From Metallibacterium scheffleri (lineage in GTDB: Bacteria; Pseudomonadota; Gammaproteobacteria; Xanthomonadales; Rhodanobacteraceae), in NCBI RefSeq assembly GCF_002077135.1, contig NZ_LDOS01000001.1:721001-785000 (forward strand): 64,000 nt of DNA, in the 5' to 3' direction. Positions 1 through 10,319 of the stretch are shown one piece after another. Under the pieces are notes generated by a model. It was not told where the DNA came from, ran no database searches, and saw nothing but the letters and a program-made list of their open reading frames with translations. How positions within the stretch are numbered: the stretch's first letter is position 1; every line of letters begins with the position of its first letter. The position numbers were made by a program, and so were the translations under genes.

Positions 1-39
1 TGCTGCGGTCAGTGCTGGACAATGTCAGTGGCAGATGTT

Positions 40-456
40 TTATAGGCCCCAGGGGTTGATGACCTTGAGCCCGACAGCCTGGAACGGGGATGCGTCACGT
101 GTCGCAATGGTAAAGCCGTGTGCGGCGGCGATGGCGGCGATGTAGCCGTCTGGCGTTGGGAAGCCCTTGCCAGTCGCTCGTGCCGTTACGGCCAGCTTGG
201 CATAATGCCGGGCTGCGTCCGTGTCGAACGCAAGAACCCGATCCCCGAACAGTTCCAACAACCCATCCAGCGTTTGAGCCAGTGCGTCCTTACGTCTGCC
301 GGTCGGCAGGGCCCCAATGCCGAACAGCAGCTCAGCGAGCGTGACGCTGGACAGGTACAGCGTTTCCGCGACTTGATCGTCCAGCCACGTGCGTACCTCC
401 GGATGTGGCCGTGGCTTCATCGCCTCGGAGACGACGTTGGTATCCAAAATGATCAT
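40..456 (-). CDS. vapC: VapC/FitB-type PIN-domain toxin
   Basis: 138-residue PIN-domain ribonuclease toxin of a type II toxin-antitoxin pair. It opens with the PIN signature MIILDTNVVSE (first acidic residue D5), has an internal TLAEL glutamate near residue 42, and a C-terminal acidic cluster in TPDGYIAAIAAAHG and TRDASPF. PIN toxins of this family cleave RNA with a metal bound by these acidic residues, and are neutralised by the partner antitoxin. Its ATG overlaps the antitoxin stop codon by four bases (ATGA, 453-456), so the two are translationally coupled. The length is normal for the family. The target RNA cannot be predicted. The pair lies outside the housekeeping rib operon beside an integrase fragment, which suggests arrival with a mobile element. 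Confidence 0.9.
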   Translation of the reverse strand: MIILDTNVVSEAMKPRPHPEVRTWLDDQVAETLYLSSVTLAELLFGIGALPTGRRKDALAQTLDGLLELFGDRVLAFDTDAARHYAKLAVTARATGKGFPTPDGYIAAIAAAHGFTIATRDASPFQAVGLKVINPWGL

Positions 457-707
457 CCGAACTTCACAGGCTCGGCAGTCGTTTTGTCGCGCATTTGTTC
501 AAAAGCAGCGAAATCCTCATCGGACAGCCCGGCGCGACGCCCCAGCTCCGCCAAGGCTGTGCCCAGGCGAAGGCGTTCCGCTGGCTGGACGGTCGTTTCA
601 AGTATTTCGCGGATTTCCGCCTCGGTGCTGCGGCCGTGCATGGCGGCGCGTACACGGAGCGCGCGATGCACCTCGTCCGGTAGGTTTCTAACGGTGACTG
701 TCGCCAT
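453..707 (-). CDS. vapB: VapB/FitA-like ribbon-helix-helix antitoxin
   Basis: 84-residue antitoxin. The N-terminus (ATVTVRNLPDEVHRALRVRAA) is a ribbon-helix-helix DNA-binding fold of the FitA/Arc type; residues after about 50 would wrap the PIN toxin. Such antitoxins bind DNA as dimers, with the toxin acting as co-repressor, and repress their own operon. A perfect palindrome lies 20 bases upstream (727-743), which fits this. An AAGG stretch precedes the ATG at about nine bases. The gene is followed by the toxin with an ATGA overlap. Family assignment rests on the N-terminal motif and on the operon partner. Confidence 0.88.
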   Translation of the reverse strand: MATVTVRNLPDEVHRALRVRAAMHGRSTEAEIREILETTVQPAERLRLGTALAELGRRAGLSDEDFAAFEQMRDKTTAEPVKFG

Positions 708-726
708 GATGGCTGCCTTGAATCTA

Positions 727-743
727 TGCTATCAATGATAGCA
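727..743. promoter_or_regulatory. Palindromic operator of the toxin-antitoxin operon
   Basis: TGCTATCA-a-TGATAGCA is a perfect 8-bp inverted repeat around one base, 20 bp upstream of the antitoxin start. Read on the minus strand, a TTGTGT-like -35 and a TAGCAT-like -10 with a 16-bp spacer bracket and overlap it. A repressor bound here would block transcription. Autoregulation by the RHH antitoxin is inferred from the family. Confidence 0.6.
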
Positions 744-869
744 TTTTACACAAATGATATCACACGACCGCCCAACCGCCTAGCAGCCACCACCGCTCCT
801 GTAAGCCTTGCAGGACACTCGTTCCGAGTGGTGCCGTACCGTTCCCAGTGCCGTGCTACAGGGAATTGG

Positions 870-986
870 ACGCAAGTGCTACAGCGACGCGGCAACACCT
901 TCACCTCTCGCTTGGGTGTACCCGCCGATCTTCGGCCCCTTCTCGGGAGGGTTGAGATCACCCGCAGCTTGCGGACGGGTGAAATC
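870..986 (+). pseudogene. Fragment of a tyrosine recombinase (integrase N-terminal domain)
   Basis: Reading the plus strand in this frame gives TQVLQRRGNTF followed by GVPADLRPLLGRVEITRSLRT. This matches the pattern at the start of many phage-type integrases (RRG..Y/F..R..VPADLRP..GR.EI..SLRT; DUF6538-type N-terminal domain). The similarity stops where the ribE stop codon begins (985), and no catalytic domain follows, so only about 40 residues remain. The rest of the 708-984 gap shows no intact gene. It marks an old recombination junction at the 3' end of the rib operon. The call is by motif recognition, not a database search. Confidence 0.55.
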
Positions 987-1581
987 AGGCCTGCGCGCCC
1001 AGCATGCGTTCGACATAGCGCGCCAGCAGGTCGACTTCCAGGTTGACCGCGTCGCCCGCTGCGCGCTGGCCGAAACAGGTGTGCTCGAGCGTGTGCGGGA
1101 TCAGGTTGACGCCGAAGTCGGTGCCGTCCACTTCGTTGACAGTGAGGCTGACGCCGTCGATGCACACCGAGCCCTTGCTGGCGATGTAGCGCGCCAGTGC
1201 GGCGGGCGCGCTGAAGCGCCAGCGCTGCGAGCGCGCGTCGGCATGCACGTCCCGCACATGACCGACGCCATCGACATGACCGGCGACCAGGTGTCCGCCC
1301 AGCGCATCGCCGACGCGCAGGGCCTTCTCCAGGTTCACCGCGGCGCCCTCGCGCAGTACGCCGAGCGTGGAGCAGGCCAGCGTCTCGCGGGATACGTCGG
1401 CGGCGAATTGGCGCGCATCGAGTTCGATCGCGGTCAGGCACACGCCGCTGACGGCGATGCTGTCGCCGGGCACGACGCCGGTCAGGTCCAGCGCGCCCAC
1501 ATCGATGCGCAGGCGCAGGTCGCCAGCGCGCGGCTCGATGCGGGCGATGTGACCGACGGCCTGGATGATGCCGGTGAACAT
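985..1581 (-). CDS. ribE: Riboflavin synthase, alpha chain
   Basis: 198 residues, the usual length for riboflavin synthase. It starts with the canonical MFTGIIQAVG and consists of two tandem lumazine-binding barrels (about residues 1-97 and 98-195); the second carries GHLVAGHVDGVGHV. The enzyme dismutates two molecules of 6,7-dimethyl-8-ribityllumazine to riboflavin and a pyrimidine in the cytosol. It follows ribD with a one-base gap and is the last gene of the minus-strand operon glyA-nrdR-GNAT-ribD-ribE. The ribBA, ribH and nusB genes that usually follow in related bacteria are absent here. A hairpin (TCACCCG/CGGGTGA, 958-982) just past the stop could protect or end the transcript. Confidence 0.96.
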   Translation of the reverse strand: MFTGIIQAVGHIARIEPRAGDLRLRIDVGALDLTGVVPGDSIAVSGVCLTAIELDARQFAADVSRETLACSTLGVLREGAAVNLEKALRVGDALGGHLVAGHVDGVGHVRDVHADARSQRWRFSAPAALARYIASKGSVCIDGVSLTVNEVDGTDFGVNLIPHTLEHTCFGQRAAGDAVNLEVDLLARYVERMLGAQA

Positions 1582-1582
1582 G

Positions 1583-2689
1583 TCAGTCTCCTCGATGCGG
1601 GCGCAGCAACAGGCGCAGATCGTCGCCGAGCATGCGTTGATCCAGTGTGCGCAGTTGCCAGCGTGCGCTCATTTCAGCCAGCGCCGGCAGGCGCAGCAAT
1701 GGCCGCGCGCTGTCGCCCAGCATCACCGGCGCGACATACAGCAGCAGCTCGTCGACCAGACCCGCGGCGAACAGCGCGCCGGCGAGCGTGGCGCCGGCCT
1801 CCACCTGCAGCTCGTTGCAGCCGCGCGCGGCCAGCAGCGCCAGCGCGGCGTGGAGGTCGAGTCCGGCGCCGTGGCACGCAACTGGCACGCATTCGGCGCG
1901 CGCATAGCCGGCGTGTGCGGGGCGCGCATGCGGCGCGTGCAGGATCAGCGTGGGTGCCGTGCCATCCAGCAGGTGAGCGTCGACGGGCAGGGCATCCAGA
2001 CGTGTATCCAGCAGCACGCGCAGCGGTGGCACGAAAGGCTGCGGCTCGGCCAGGCGCACGCTGAGCCGTGGATCGTCGGCGCGTGCCGTGCCGGCGCCGG
2101 TGAGCAGGGCCGAGCTGCGCGCGCGCCAGCGCGCCACGTCGCCGCGCGCGGCGCTGCCGGTGATCCACAGCGAGCGCCCGTCGGCCAGCGCGGTGCGGCC
2201 GTCCAGGCTCAGCGCCATTTTCAGCCGCAGCCACGGGCGGTCGCGCTCGATGCGGCTCATGAAGCCGCGATTCAGCTCGCGCGCCGGCGCCTGCATCAGG
2301 CCCACGTCGACCACGATGCCGGCCGCGCGCAGGCGTTCGATGCCGGCGCCGACGACCTGCGCGTATGGATCGACGCAGGCCACGACCACGCGCGCCACGC
2401 CGGCCGCGACCAGCGCATCGGCGCAGGGCGGGGTGCGCCCGTGGTGCGCGCAGGGTTCCAGCGTGACGTAGGCGGTGGCGCCGCGCGCCGCGGCACCGGC
2501 CGCGCGCAGCGCATGCGCCTCGGCGTGTGGCTGCCCGGCGCGTTCATGCCAGCCGCTGCCGAGCACGTGTTCGCCCCGCGCGATCACGCAGCCGACGCGC
2601 GGATTGGGCTGCGTGGTGAACAGGCCGCACTCGGCCAGGCGCAGCGCGTGCGCCATGTGCGCGTGATCGCTGGCGCTGAACGGGTTCAT
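1583..2689 (-). CDS. ribD: Bifunctional diaminohydroxyphosphoribosylaminopyrimidine deaminase / 5-amino-6-(5-phosphoribosylamino)uracil reductase
   Basis: 368 residues from the ATG at 2689 (MNPFSASDHAHMAHAL), chosen because an open frame further upstream lacks similarity. The N-terminal deaminase (about 1-150) has the zinc site HAEAHAL and PCAHHGRTPPC. The C-terminal reductase (about 155-365) shows the SLDGRTAL and EAGATLAGAL motifs. It carries out the second and third steps of riboflavin synthesis from GTP. Its ATG overlaps the stop of the upstream acetyltransferase gene by four bases, and ribE follows one base after its stop, so the operon is tightly coupled. Confidence 0.96.
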   Translation of the reverse strand: MNPFSASDHAHMAHALRLAECGLFTTQPNPRVGCVIARGEHVLGSGWHERAGQPHAEAHALRAAGAAARGATAYVTLEPCAHHGRTPPCADALVAAGVARVVVACVDPYAQVVGAGIERLRAAGIVVDVGLMQAPARELNRGFMSRIERDRPWLRLKMALSLDGRTALADGRSLWITGSAARGDVARWRARSSALLTGAGTARADDPRLSVRLAEPQPFVPPLRVLLDTRLDALPVDAHLLDGTAPTLILHAPHARPAHAGYARAECVPVACHGAGLDLHAALALLAARGCNELQVEAGATLAGALFAAGLVDELLLYVAPVMLGDSARPLLRLPALAEMSARWQLRTLDQRMLGDDLRLLLRPHRGD

Positions 2690-3177
2690 GCCGCGTCCGC
2701 CCGCGCCGCTTGCAGCCCGATGCGCATGACCGTGGCCTGCCAGGTGCCGCGCGTGAAGTCGCCGCAGCGTTGCCAGCCGCGCGTGGCGTAGTAATCGTGC
2801 AGCTCCGGCGCGCAGTACAGGTACAACCCAGGCAACCCCAGCGCGCGCGCCGCGTCCACGCAGCGTTGCAGCAGCGCAGTGCCGATGCCGCGTCCGCGCC
2901 GGTCTGCGCGCACCACCAGGCTGGCCAGCCAGGGCGTCCATGGGCGCGTATCCGCGGGCGTGTTGACGAGCAGGCTGCAGCCGCCGAGAAAGGCTCCGTC
3001 AGCGTGCGCGATGAAGCTGGTCGGCAGCGCACCGCGCTGCACATGCGCACGCACGCGCAGCAACGTGGCATCAAGGCGCATGTCGGCGATCATGGGCGCG
3101 AACGCGGTCATTTGCGCGGCGGCGAAATCCCTGTGCAAGGCGGGCGCGTCGCAGGCGTAGTCGATGCGGAATTCCAT
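2686..3177 (-). CDS. GNAT-family N-acetyltransferase
   Basis: 163-residue cytosolic protein with the GNAT acetyl-CoA loop in VVRADRRGRGIGTALLQRCVDAARALG (conserved R/Q-x-x-G-x-G/A pattern RRGRGIG). The final beta strand is YLYCAPELHDYYATRGW, typical of GNAT folds. The substrate is unknown. It lies inside the riboflavin operon, between nrdR (9 bp upstream) and ribD (4-bp overlap), a position seen in some Xanthomonadales-like operons. Its location does not by itself show a role in flavin metabolism. Confidence 0.85.
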   Translation of the reverse strand: MEFRIDYACDAPALHRDFAAAQMTAFAPMIADMRLDATLLRVRAHVQRGALPTSFIAHADGAFLGGCSLLVNTPADTRPWTPWLASLVVRADRRGRGIGTALLQRCVDAARALGLPGLYLYCAPELHDYYATRGWQRCGDFTRGTWQATVMRIGLQAARADAA

Positions 3178-3186
3178 GCGCAGCGC

Positions 3187-3735
3187 TCAGCGCTTGCCGT
3201 TGCGGACATTCCTGGCCGGCTTGCCGGGTGTGTCCTCCGTCTCGCCTTCGAGCAGCGGCAATTGCAGACCTTCGAGCGCGGGCAGGTCGCGCTCCAGCCG
3301 TTCGATTTCCTCGCGAAAAGCCTGCACGTCCTCGAAGCGCCGGTACACCGAGGCAAAGCGCACGTAGGCGACCTGGTCGAGTTTCTTCAGTTCACCCATG
3401 ACCAGCTCGCCGATCTGCAGCGAGGGCACCTCGCGCTCACCGCCCAGACGCAGGCCATGCAGCACCGCGCGCAGCGCGGCGTCGATGGCTTCGGCGCCGA
3501 CCGCGCGCTTTTGCAGCGCGCGCTCGAAGCTGGTGCGCAGCTTGCGCTCATCAAACGTCTCGCGGCGACCGTCGCTCTTGATCACCGCGGGAAGACGAAT
3601 TTCGGCGGTCTCGAAGGTGTTGAAGCGCTCACCGCAGGCCGGGCACTCGCGACGCCGGCGCACGGTGCTGCCGTCCTCGCTCAGACGCGAGTCGATCACG
3701 CGCGTGTCCTCGTGCTGGCAGAAGGGGCAGTGCAT
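3187..3735 (-). CDS. nrdR: Transcriptional repressor NrdR
   Basis: 182 residues. It has an N-terminal zinc ribbon with four cysteines (MHCPFCQ and ECPACGERF), then an ATP-cone domain (about 48-140) beginning [16 protein letters not shown]. NrdR senses ATP/dATP and represses ribonucleotide reductase genes by binding NrdR boxes. Length is slightly above the usual 150-160 because of a basic tail after the last helix. Its place between glyA and ribD is classic for gammaproteobacteria. No NrdR box was looked for outside this window. Confidence 0.96.
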   Translation of the reverse strand: MHCPFCQHEDTRVIDSRLSEDGSTVRRRRECPACGERFNTFETAEIRLPAVIKSDGRRETFDERKLRTSFERALQKRAVGAEAIDAALRAVLHGLRLGGEREVPSLQIGELVMGELKKLDQVAYVRFASVYRRFEDVQAFREEIERLERDLPALEGLQLPLLEGETEDTPGKPARNVRNGKR

Positions 3736-3750
3736 CGAATGGCCGTGTGT

Positions 3751-5004
3751 TCAGCCGTACACCGGGAACGCGCGGCACTGCGCGGTGACCTTGCTGCGCA
3801 CGGCGGCGATCACGGCCTCGTCGGCGGGCGCGTCGAGCACGTCGCAGATCCAGCCGGCCAGCGCGGTGCACTCGGCCTCGGCATAGCCGCGCGTGGTCAC
3901 CGCCGGGGTGCCGATGCGGAGGCCCGAGGTGACGAACGGCGAGCGCGGATCATTCGGTACGGCGTTCTTGTTGACGGTGATGTGCGCCTTGCCCAGCGCG
4001 GCCTCGGCGTCCTTGCCGGTGACCTCGCGGCCGATCATGTCGACCAGCATCAGGTGATTGTCGGTGCCGCCGGAGACGATCTTGTAGCCGCGCGCCACGA
4101 ACGTGGCGGCCATCGCGCGCGCGTTGCGCACGACCTGCGCCTGATAGACCTTGAAGTCCGGCTCCAGCGCTTCCTTGAAGGCCACCGCCTTGGCCGCGAT
4201 GACGTGCATCAGCGGGCCGCCCTGGGTGCCGGGGAAGATCATCGACTGCAGTTTCTTCTGCACATCCTCGCTGGCGCCTTTGGCCAGGATGATGCCGCCG
4301 CGCGGGCCGCGCAGGGTCTTGTGTGTGGTGCTGGTGACCACGTGCGCGTGCGGCAGCGGGCTGGGATACACCCCGGCGGCAACCAGACCGGCGACGTGCG
4401 CCATGTCCACGAACAGGTATGCCTGCACGCCATCGGCGATGGCGCGCAGGCGCGCCCAGTCGAGCACGCGCGAGTAGGCGCTGAAGCCCGCCACCAGCAT
4501 CTTCGGCCGGTGTTCCTGCGCCAGACGTTCGATCTCGGCGTAATCGACCAGGCCGCCGGCATCGACGCCGTACTGCGTGGCGTGAAAGATCTTGCCGGAA
4601 AAGTTGACCTTGGCGCCGTGGGTGAGATGACCGCCGTGCGCCAGGCTCATGCCGAGGATGCTGTCGCCCGGCTGCAACAGGGCGAAGTACACCGCGGCGT
4701 TGGCCTGCGAGCCGGAGTGCGGCTGCACGTTGGCGTAGTCGCAGTCGAACAACTGCTGCGCGCGCGCGATGGCCAGACGCTCGGCGATGTCCACGTACTC
4801 GCAGCCGCCGTAATAGCGCTTGCCAGGGTAGCCCTCGGCGTACTTGTTGGTGAGCACGCTGCCCTGCGCCTCGAGCACGCGCGGGCTGGCATAATTTTCG
4901 GAGGCGATCAGCTCGACGTGGTCTTCCTGGCGCTGGCGTTCGGCGGCGATGGCGCGCGCCAGCTCGTCGTCATAGCCAGCGATCTGCAGGGTGCTGGGGA
5001 ACAT
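3751..5004 (-). CDS. glyA: Serine hydroxymethyltransferase
   Basis: 417 residues, the normal size. It converts serine and tetrahydrofolate to glycine and 5,10-methylene-THF, using PLP. The start [15 protein letters not shown] at 5004 aligns with the usual GlyA N-terminus; an open extension of 15 residues upstream is not needed. Landmarks are LIASENYAS, the [14 protein letters not shown] motif carrying the PLP lysine, and the C-terminal [14 protein letters not shown]. It is the first gene of the operon. A CGAGG stretch precedes the start, and a TAGACT-like -10 lies on the minus strand at about 5051-5056. Confidence 0.97.
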   Translation of the reverse strand: MFPSTLQIAGYDDELARAIAAERQRQEDHVELIASENYASPRVLEAQGSVLTNKYAEGYPGKRYYGGCEYVDIAERLAIARAQQLFDCDYANVQPHSGSQANAAVYFALLQPGDSILGMSLAHGGHLTHGAKVNFSGKIFHATQYGVDAGGLVDYAEIERLAQEHRPKMLVAGFSAYSRVLDWARLRAIADGVQAYLFVDMAHVAGLVAAGVYPSPLPHAHVVTSTTHKTLRGPRGGIILAKGASEDVQKKLQSMIFPGTQGGPLMHVIAAKAVAFKEALEPDFKVYQAQVVRNARAMAATFVARGYKIVSGGTDNHLMLVDMIGREVTGKDAEAALGKAHITVNKNAVPNDPRSPFVTSGLRIGTPAVTTRGYAEAECTALAGWICDVLDAPADEAVIAAVRSKVTAQCRAFPVYG

Positions 5005-5380
5005 GGTGAACCTCGGGCGAGGCGCGGCGCAGCCGTCGCGCGGATGCAAAAGTCTAACGGAGGCGCGGGTTTGCGCCTAGCAGCGCTGGCGCCGCGCGGC
5101 GCGCTCGGAGATAATCGCGTGTCGCCAACGTAGCCCGGTTTGCCCGGCCTCACACATGCGCGGCGTCTGCGCAGCGTCAGTCTTGCCCGTGCAGAGCCTG
5201 CCCCGGCGAAGGCGGGGGCGGGCATCCGGTAACTGGCTTTGCGCTGGATGACCCGCTGCGCTGTCGTGAAGCGATGTCCGCCCGCGCGGGCATGACGGGG
5301 CGGGATGGTCCTGTTTCTTTTTCCTGGCAGCCGCGCCGCGCGCCCGCGCAGCGGGCGTCATGCAATCTTCGGAGTCCTCC
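5005..5380. other. Divergent intergenic region between glyA and ettA, with a GC-rich repeat
   Basis: 376 bp without a gene. It holds the promoters of the two divergent genes: a minus-strand TAGACT (5051-5056) for glyA and a plus-strand GATAAT (5110-5115) possibly for ettA; neither has a good -35. From about 5190 to 5305 there is a dispersed repeat of the CCCCGGCGAAGGCGGGG type with a GGATGAC motif, flanked by imperfect inverted arms. No riboswitch was recognised upstream of glyA. Confidence 0.5.
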
Positions 5381-7042
<1,662 letters not shown>

Positions 7043-7082
7043 GCCGCGCCGGCTTGCGCCGGTCAGCGGCTATGCTGCGCAC

Positions 7083-8033
7083 ATGATCGGCATTTCTCCG
7101 CGCCAGCTCGAGGTGTTCGTTGCCGTCGCCGCGCTGGGCAGCGTGCGCGCCGCCGCCGAACAACTGCACCTCACCCAGCCCGCGGCGAGCATGGCGCTGG
7201 CCGAGCTGGAGCGGCGCATCGGCGTGGTGCTGTTCGATCGCGCGCGCCAGCGCCTGCACTTGAACGCGCGCGGTCGCGCCATGCTGCCGCAGGCACGCGA
7301 GGTGCTTGTGCGCATGCAGGCATTGGAGCGCAACGCCGCCGCCAGCCCCGACGAACTACTCGGCGAGCTGCGTATCGGCGCCAGCAACACGGTCGGCAGC
7401 TACCGTGTCGGCGAGCTGCTGGGCGGCTTCATCGCGCTGCACCCGCAGGCCTCGGTGCAACTGCTGGTGGACAACACGCAAACGGTACTGGAGCGCGTGC
7501 TGGATTATTCGCTCGATGTCGGTTGCGTCGAAGGCCCGGCCGCGCGCGCCGGGCTGGACGCGCTGCCGTGGCGCGAGGATGCGCTGTGCGTGTGCGCGCG
7601 TCCCACCCATCCGCTGGCGTCGCGCAAGCGCCTCGCGCCCGCCGATTTCGCCGGTGCGCGCTGGATTCTGCGCGAACACGGCTCGGCCACGCGCGCCCTG
7701 GTCGAGCGCGAGCTGACGCGCCTGCCGGCCGGCGTCACCGTGCTGGAGCTGGGCAACAGCGAGGCGATCAAGCAGGCGGTGCTGGCCGGGCTTGGCGTGG
7801 CCTGTCTGCCGCGCGTGGCGGTGCGCGCCGAGCTGGCGGCGGGCGAGCTGCGCATCCTGCCGACGCCGTTTCTGGATTTGCAACGCGAGCTGTCGCTGGT
7901 GCTGGCGCGTGGACGCTACCGCGGCGCGTTGCTGCAAGCCTTGCTGGATACCGCGCAGGCGGCGCCGTTGAATTCGGCGGCGACCATCAAGTCGCGCGCG
8001 CGCGGCGCACGGCAAACCGCGGCGCGCGCCTAG
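7083..8033 (+). CDS. LysR-family transcriptional regulator
   Basis: 316 residues from ATG 7083. Residues 1-60 form the LysR winged helix-turn-helix (LEVFVAVAALGSVRAAAEQLHLTQPAAS), and residues about 90-295 the two-lobed effector-binding domain (LRIGASNTVG, GLGVACLPR). It ends in a basic tail. It resembles the YeiE/CysB-like branch, but the effector and targets are not known. It lies 40 bp after ettA and convergent with the TlpA-like gene, so no divergent target gene gives a clue. A TATGCT sequence (7071-7076) is close enough to the ATG for a leaderless transcript. Confidence 0.92.
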   Translation: MIGISPRQLEVFVAVAALGSVRAAAEQLHLTQPAASMALAELERRIGVVLFDRARQRLHLNARGRAMLPQAREVLVRMQALERNAAASPDELLGELRIGASNTVGSYRVGELLGGFIALHPQASVQLLVDNTQTVLERVLDYSLDVGCVEGPAARAGLDALPWREDALCVCARPTHPLASRKRLAPADFAGARWILREHGSATRALVERELTRLPAGVTVLELGNSEAIKQAVLAGLGVACLPRVAVRAELAAGELRILPTPFLDLQRELSLVLARGRYRGALLQALLDTAQAAPLNSAATIKSRARGARQTAARA

Positions 8034-8093
8034 CTTGCTTTGCCACGCGGCTCGGGTCATGTGTCGCGGCAAGCCGGCGCTGCGGCCATGCGC

Positions 8094-8963
8094 TCAGTTT
8101 GAGGGTGATGCATGCGCGCGCAAGGCGCTGCCGTCGCGGGCAGTGGGCGCTGGTCGCGACGCGGCGCGCAATCGCATGAGCGCTTGCGCCAGGGTGGCTT
8201 GCGACAACTCACCGACGTGCGCGCTGAGCAGCCGCCCATCGGGCGCGATGAACAGCGTGGTCGGCAGCCCCGGCGAGTGGTAGGCGCGCAGCAGCGCGCC
8301 GTCGCCATCCAGCAGCACCAGCGGCGGATCGAGCCGGTGCGCGTGAAGGTACGCACGCACCGTGGCGGCATCCTGGCCTTGATCGATCAGCGCGATGCGC
8401 ACGCCGTGTTCGTGGCGTGCCGCGTGCACGAGCAGCGGCAGCTCGCGCACGCAGGGCGGGCACCAGGTAGCCCACAGGTTCAGCACCAGCGGCGTGCCGC
8501 GCAGCGCCGCCAGTGGTTGCGGCGCGCCATCCAGCGTGCGCAGGGTGACCTCGGGCAGCGGTGTGCGCAATGGCTGCGAGATGCTGATCATGGCGCCGAT
8601 CAGCCCGGCGATCACCAGTCCGCTGGCCGCGCTCAACGCCAGCGGGCGGCGCAGTGCGGGGCGCCGCCACAGCCATAACGCGCCACCCAGCAGCGCCACG
8701 ATCGCGCCCGGCCACGGGGCGAAGCCCAGATCGCGGATGTCGAGCATGGCCGGCACGCCGGAGTAACTGCGCCAGTGTCGGGCGACGAAACCAATGCGCG
8801 CGGCGAGCAGGCCCAGCAACAGCAGCAGGTACAGCGCCGGCTCGGCGTCGGCGCGGCCGTGACGGCGCTCGCGCCAGGCCACCAGTGCGGCCACGGCATA
8901 GCCGATCAACATCAGTACCGGTCCCCACGGCAGCACCAGCGGGCCCAGCGGCAGTGCCTGCAT
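8094..8963 (-). CDS. Membrane-anchored TlpA-like thioredoxin
   Basis: 289 residues from ATG 8963; a longer open frame upstream is a compositional artefact. Residues 1-130 contain about four hydrophobic segments (8-29, 43-60, 84-99, 108-128). Residues 135-265 form a TlpA/ResA-type thioredoxin domain with the redox motif NLWATWCPPC (C168, C171) and the cis-proline region SPGLPTTLFI. The topology places the thioredoxin domain in the periplasm, as a reductase of disulfides, for example in cytochrome maturation. The membrane part is reminiscent of the prolipoprotein-diacylglyceryl-transferase-like anchor found on some TlpA proteins. Divergent from cca with 84 bp between starts. Confidence 0.88.
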   Translation of the reverse strand: MQALPLGPLVLPWGPVLMLIGYAVAALVAWRERRHGRADAEPALYLLLLLGLLAARIGFVARHWRSYSGVPAMLDIRDLGFAPWPGAIVALLGGALWLWRRPALRRPLALSAASGLVIAGLIGAMISISQPLRTPLPEVTLRTLDGAPQPLAALRGTPLVLNLWATWCPPCVRELPLLVHAARHEHGVRIALIDQGQDAATVRAYLHAHRLDPPLVLLDGDGALLRAYHSPGLPTTLFIAPDGRLLSAHVGELSQATLAQALMRLRAASRPAPTARDGSALRAHASPSN

Positions 8964-9047
8964 GGCGGTCTCCGGTTGCGCAGGCGCGATGGTAGTGCCA
9001 CGCGCGCAAGGTTTCGTTCGACGCGCGGGCCGCAGCGCGCATAGGCT

Positions 9048-10319
9048 ATGCGCATGGACCCATCCCTGCTCTTTTCCGTGTACCTCGTCGGCGGCGCGGT
9101 GCGCGATCGCCTGCTCGGACGCAGTGGCGGCGATCGCGATTACGTGATCGTCGGCGCCACCCCGCAAGCGCTGCTCGACGCCGGCTTCAAGCCGGTGGGC
9201 AAGGACTTCCCGGTATTCCTGCACCCCGATACCGCCGCCGAGTACGCGCTGGCGCGCACCGAGCGCAAGCAGGGTCACGGCTATCACGGTTTTGCCTTTC
9301 ACGCCGCGCCCGAGGTGACGCTGGAGCAGGATCTGGCACGCCGCGACCTGACCATCAACGCCATGGCCGAGGACGCGCAGGGGCGCGTGATCGATCCCCA
9401 TGGCGGCCAGCGTGATCTGCAGGCGCGCGTGCTGCGCCACGTTTCTCCCGCGTTCGTCGAAGACCCGGTGCGTCTGCTGCGCGTGGCGCGTTTTGCCGCG
9501 CGCTACGCGCCGCTGGGGTTTCGCGTGGCCGATGAAACCCTGGCACTGATGCGACAGATGGTGGCCAGCGGCGAGATCGACCATCTGGTGTCCGAGCGCG
9601 TGTGGACGGAGACGCGCAAGGCGCTGGCCGAGGCGCAGCCGTCGGCGTTCGTGCGCGTGCTGCGCGCCAGTGGCGCGCTGGCGCGGTTGTTCCCCGAGGT
9701 CGATGCGCTGTACGGCGTGCCGCAACGCGCCGATCATCATCCCGAGATCGACTGCGGCGTGCATCTCGAGCTGGTGCTGGACATGGCCGCGCAGCTGGCG
9801 CCTGGCAATGACCGCATCGGCTTTGCCGCGCTCGGTCACGACCTGGGCAAGGCGCTGACCGCGCGCGCCGAGTGGCCACGCCACGTCGGCCACGAGCAGC
9901 GCGGACTGGCGCCGCTGCGTGCGCTGTGCGCGCGGCTGAAAGTCGGCGGCGAACACGCCGATCTGGCCGCCGCCGTGTGCCGCTATCACCTGGATGCGCA
10001 CCGCGCGCTGGCGCTGCGTCCCGGCACCTTGCTGCAGTTGCTGGAAAAACTCGACGCGCTGCGCCGTCCGCAGCGCCTGCACGAATTCCTGCTGGCCTGC
10101 GAGGCCGATGCGCGCGGACGCCTCGGACACGCGGATGCGGCGTATCCGCAGGCCGCGCGGCTGCGCGCCGCGCTGGCGGCCGCGCACCATGTCAGTACCG
10201 CGCCGCTGCTGGCGCAGGGCCTGCAGGGCCCGGCGCTGGGCGCTGCGCTGCGCGCTGCGCGCTGCCGCGCGATCAGCACGGCCTGTCCTGCAGCAGGTGC
10301 CGCGCATGCCCCACGCTAG
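9048..10319 (+). CDS. cca: CCA tRNA nucleotidyltransferase (multifunctional CCA-adding enzyme)
   Basis: 423 residues (an ATG at 9054 would give 421). The head domain has [14 protein letters not shown] and the catalytic GDRDYVIVG carboxylates; the [10 protein letters not shown] motif follows; residues about 225-340 form an HD domain with [10 protein letters not shown] and GHDLGK. The enzyme adds or repairs the 3' CCA of tRNAs without a template; in gammaproteobacteria the HD domain adds phosphohydrolase activity. The gene overlaps the likely start of the downstream glycosyltransferase. No rearrangement seen. Confidence 0.95.
   Translation: MRMDPSLLFSVYLVGGAVRDRLLGRSGGDRDYVIVGATPQALLDAGFKPVGKDFPVFLHPDTAAEYALARTERKQGHGYHGFAFHAAPEVTLEQDLARRDLTINAMAEDAQGRVIDPHGGQRDLQARVLRHVSPAFVEDPVRLLRVARFAARYAPLGFRVADETLALMRQMVASGEIDHLVSERVWTETRKALAEAQPSAFVRVLRASGALARLFPEVDALYGVPQRADHHPEIDCGVHLELVLDMAAQLAPGNDRIGFAALGHDLGKALTARAEWPRHVGHEQRGLAPLRALCARLKVGGEHADLAAAVCRYHLDAHRALALRPGTLLQLLEKLDALRRPQRLHEFLLACEADARGRLGHADAAYPQAARLRAALAAAHHVSTAPLLAQGLQGPALGAALRAARCRAISTACPAAGAAHAPR

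Noticed and set aside
830..984. FMN riboswitch near the rib genes
   Set aside because: The conserved FMN element motifs are not present, and the region is downstream of ribE rather than upstream of ribD.
808..5133. Long plus-strand open frames opposite ribE-ribD-nrdR-glyA
   Set aside because: They lie antisense to genes with clear motifs and have low-complexity Arg/Ala/His-rich translations, as expected from high G+C. No domain was recognised, except the short integrase-like stretch in a gap.
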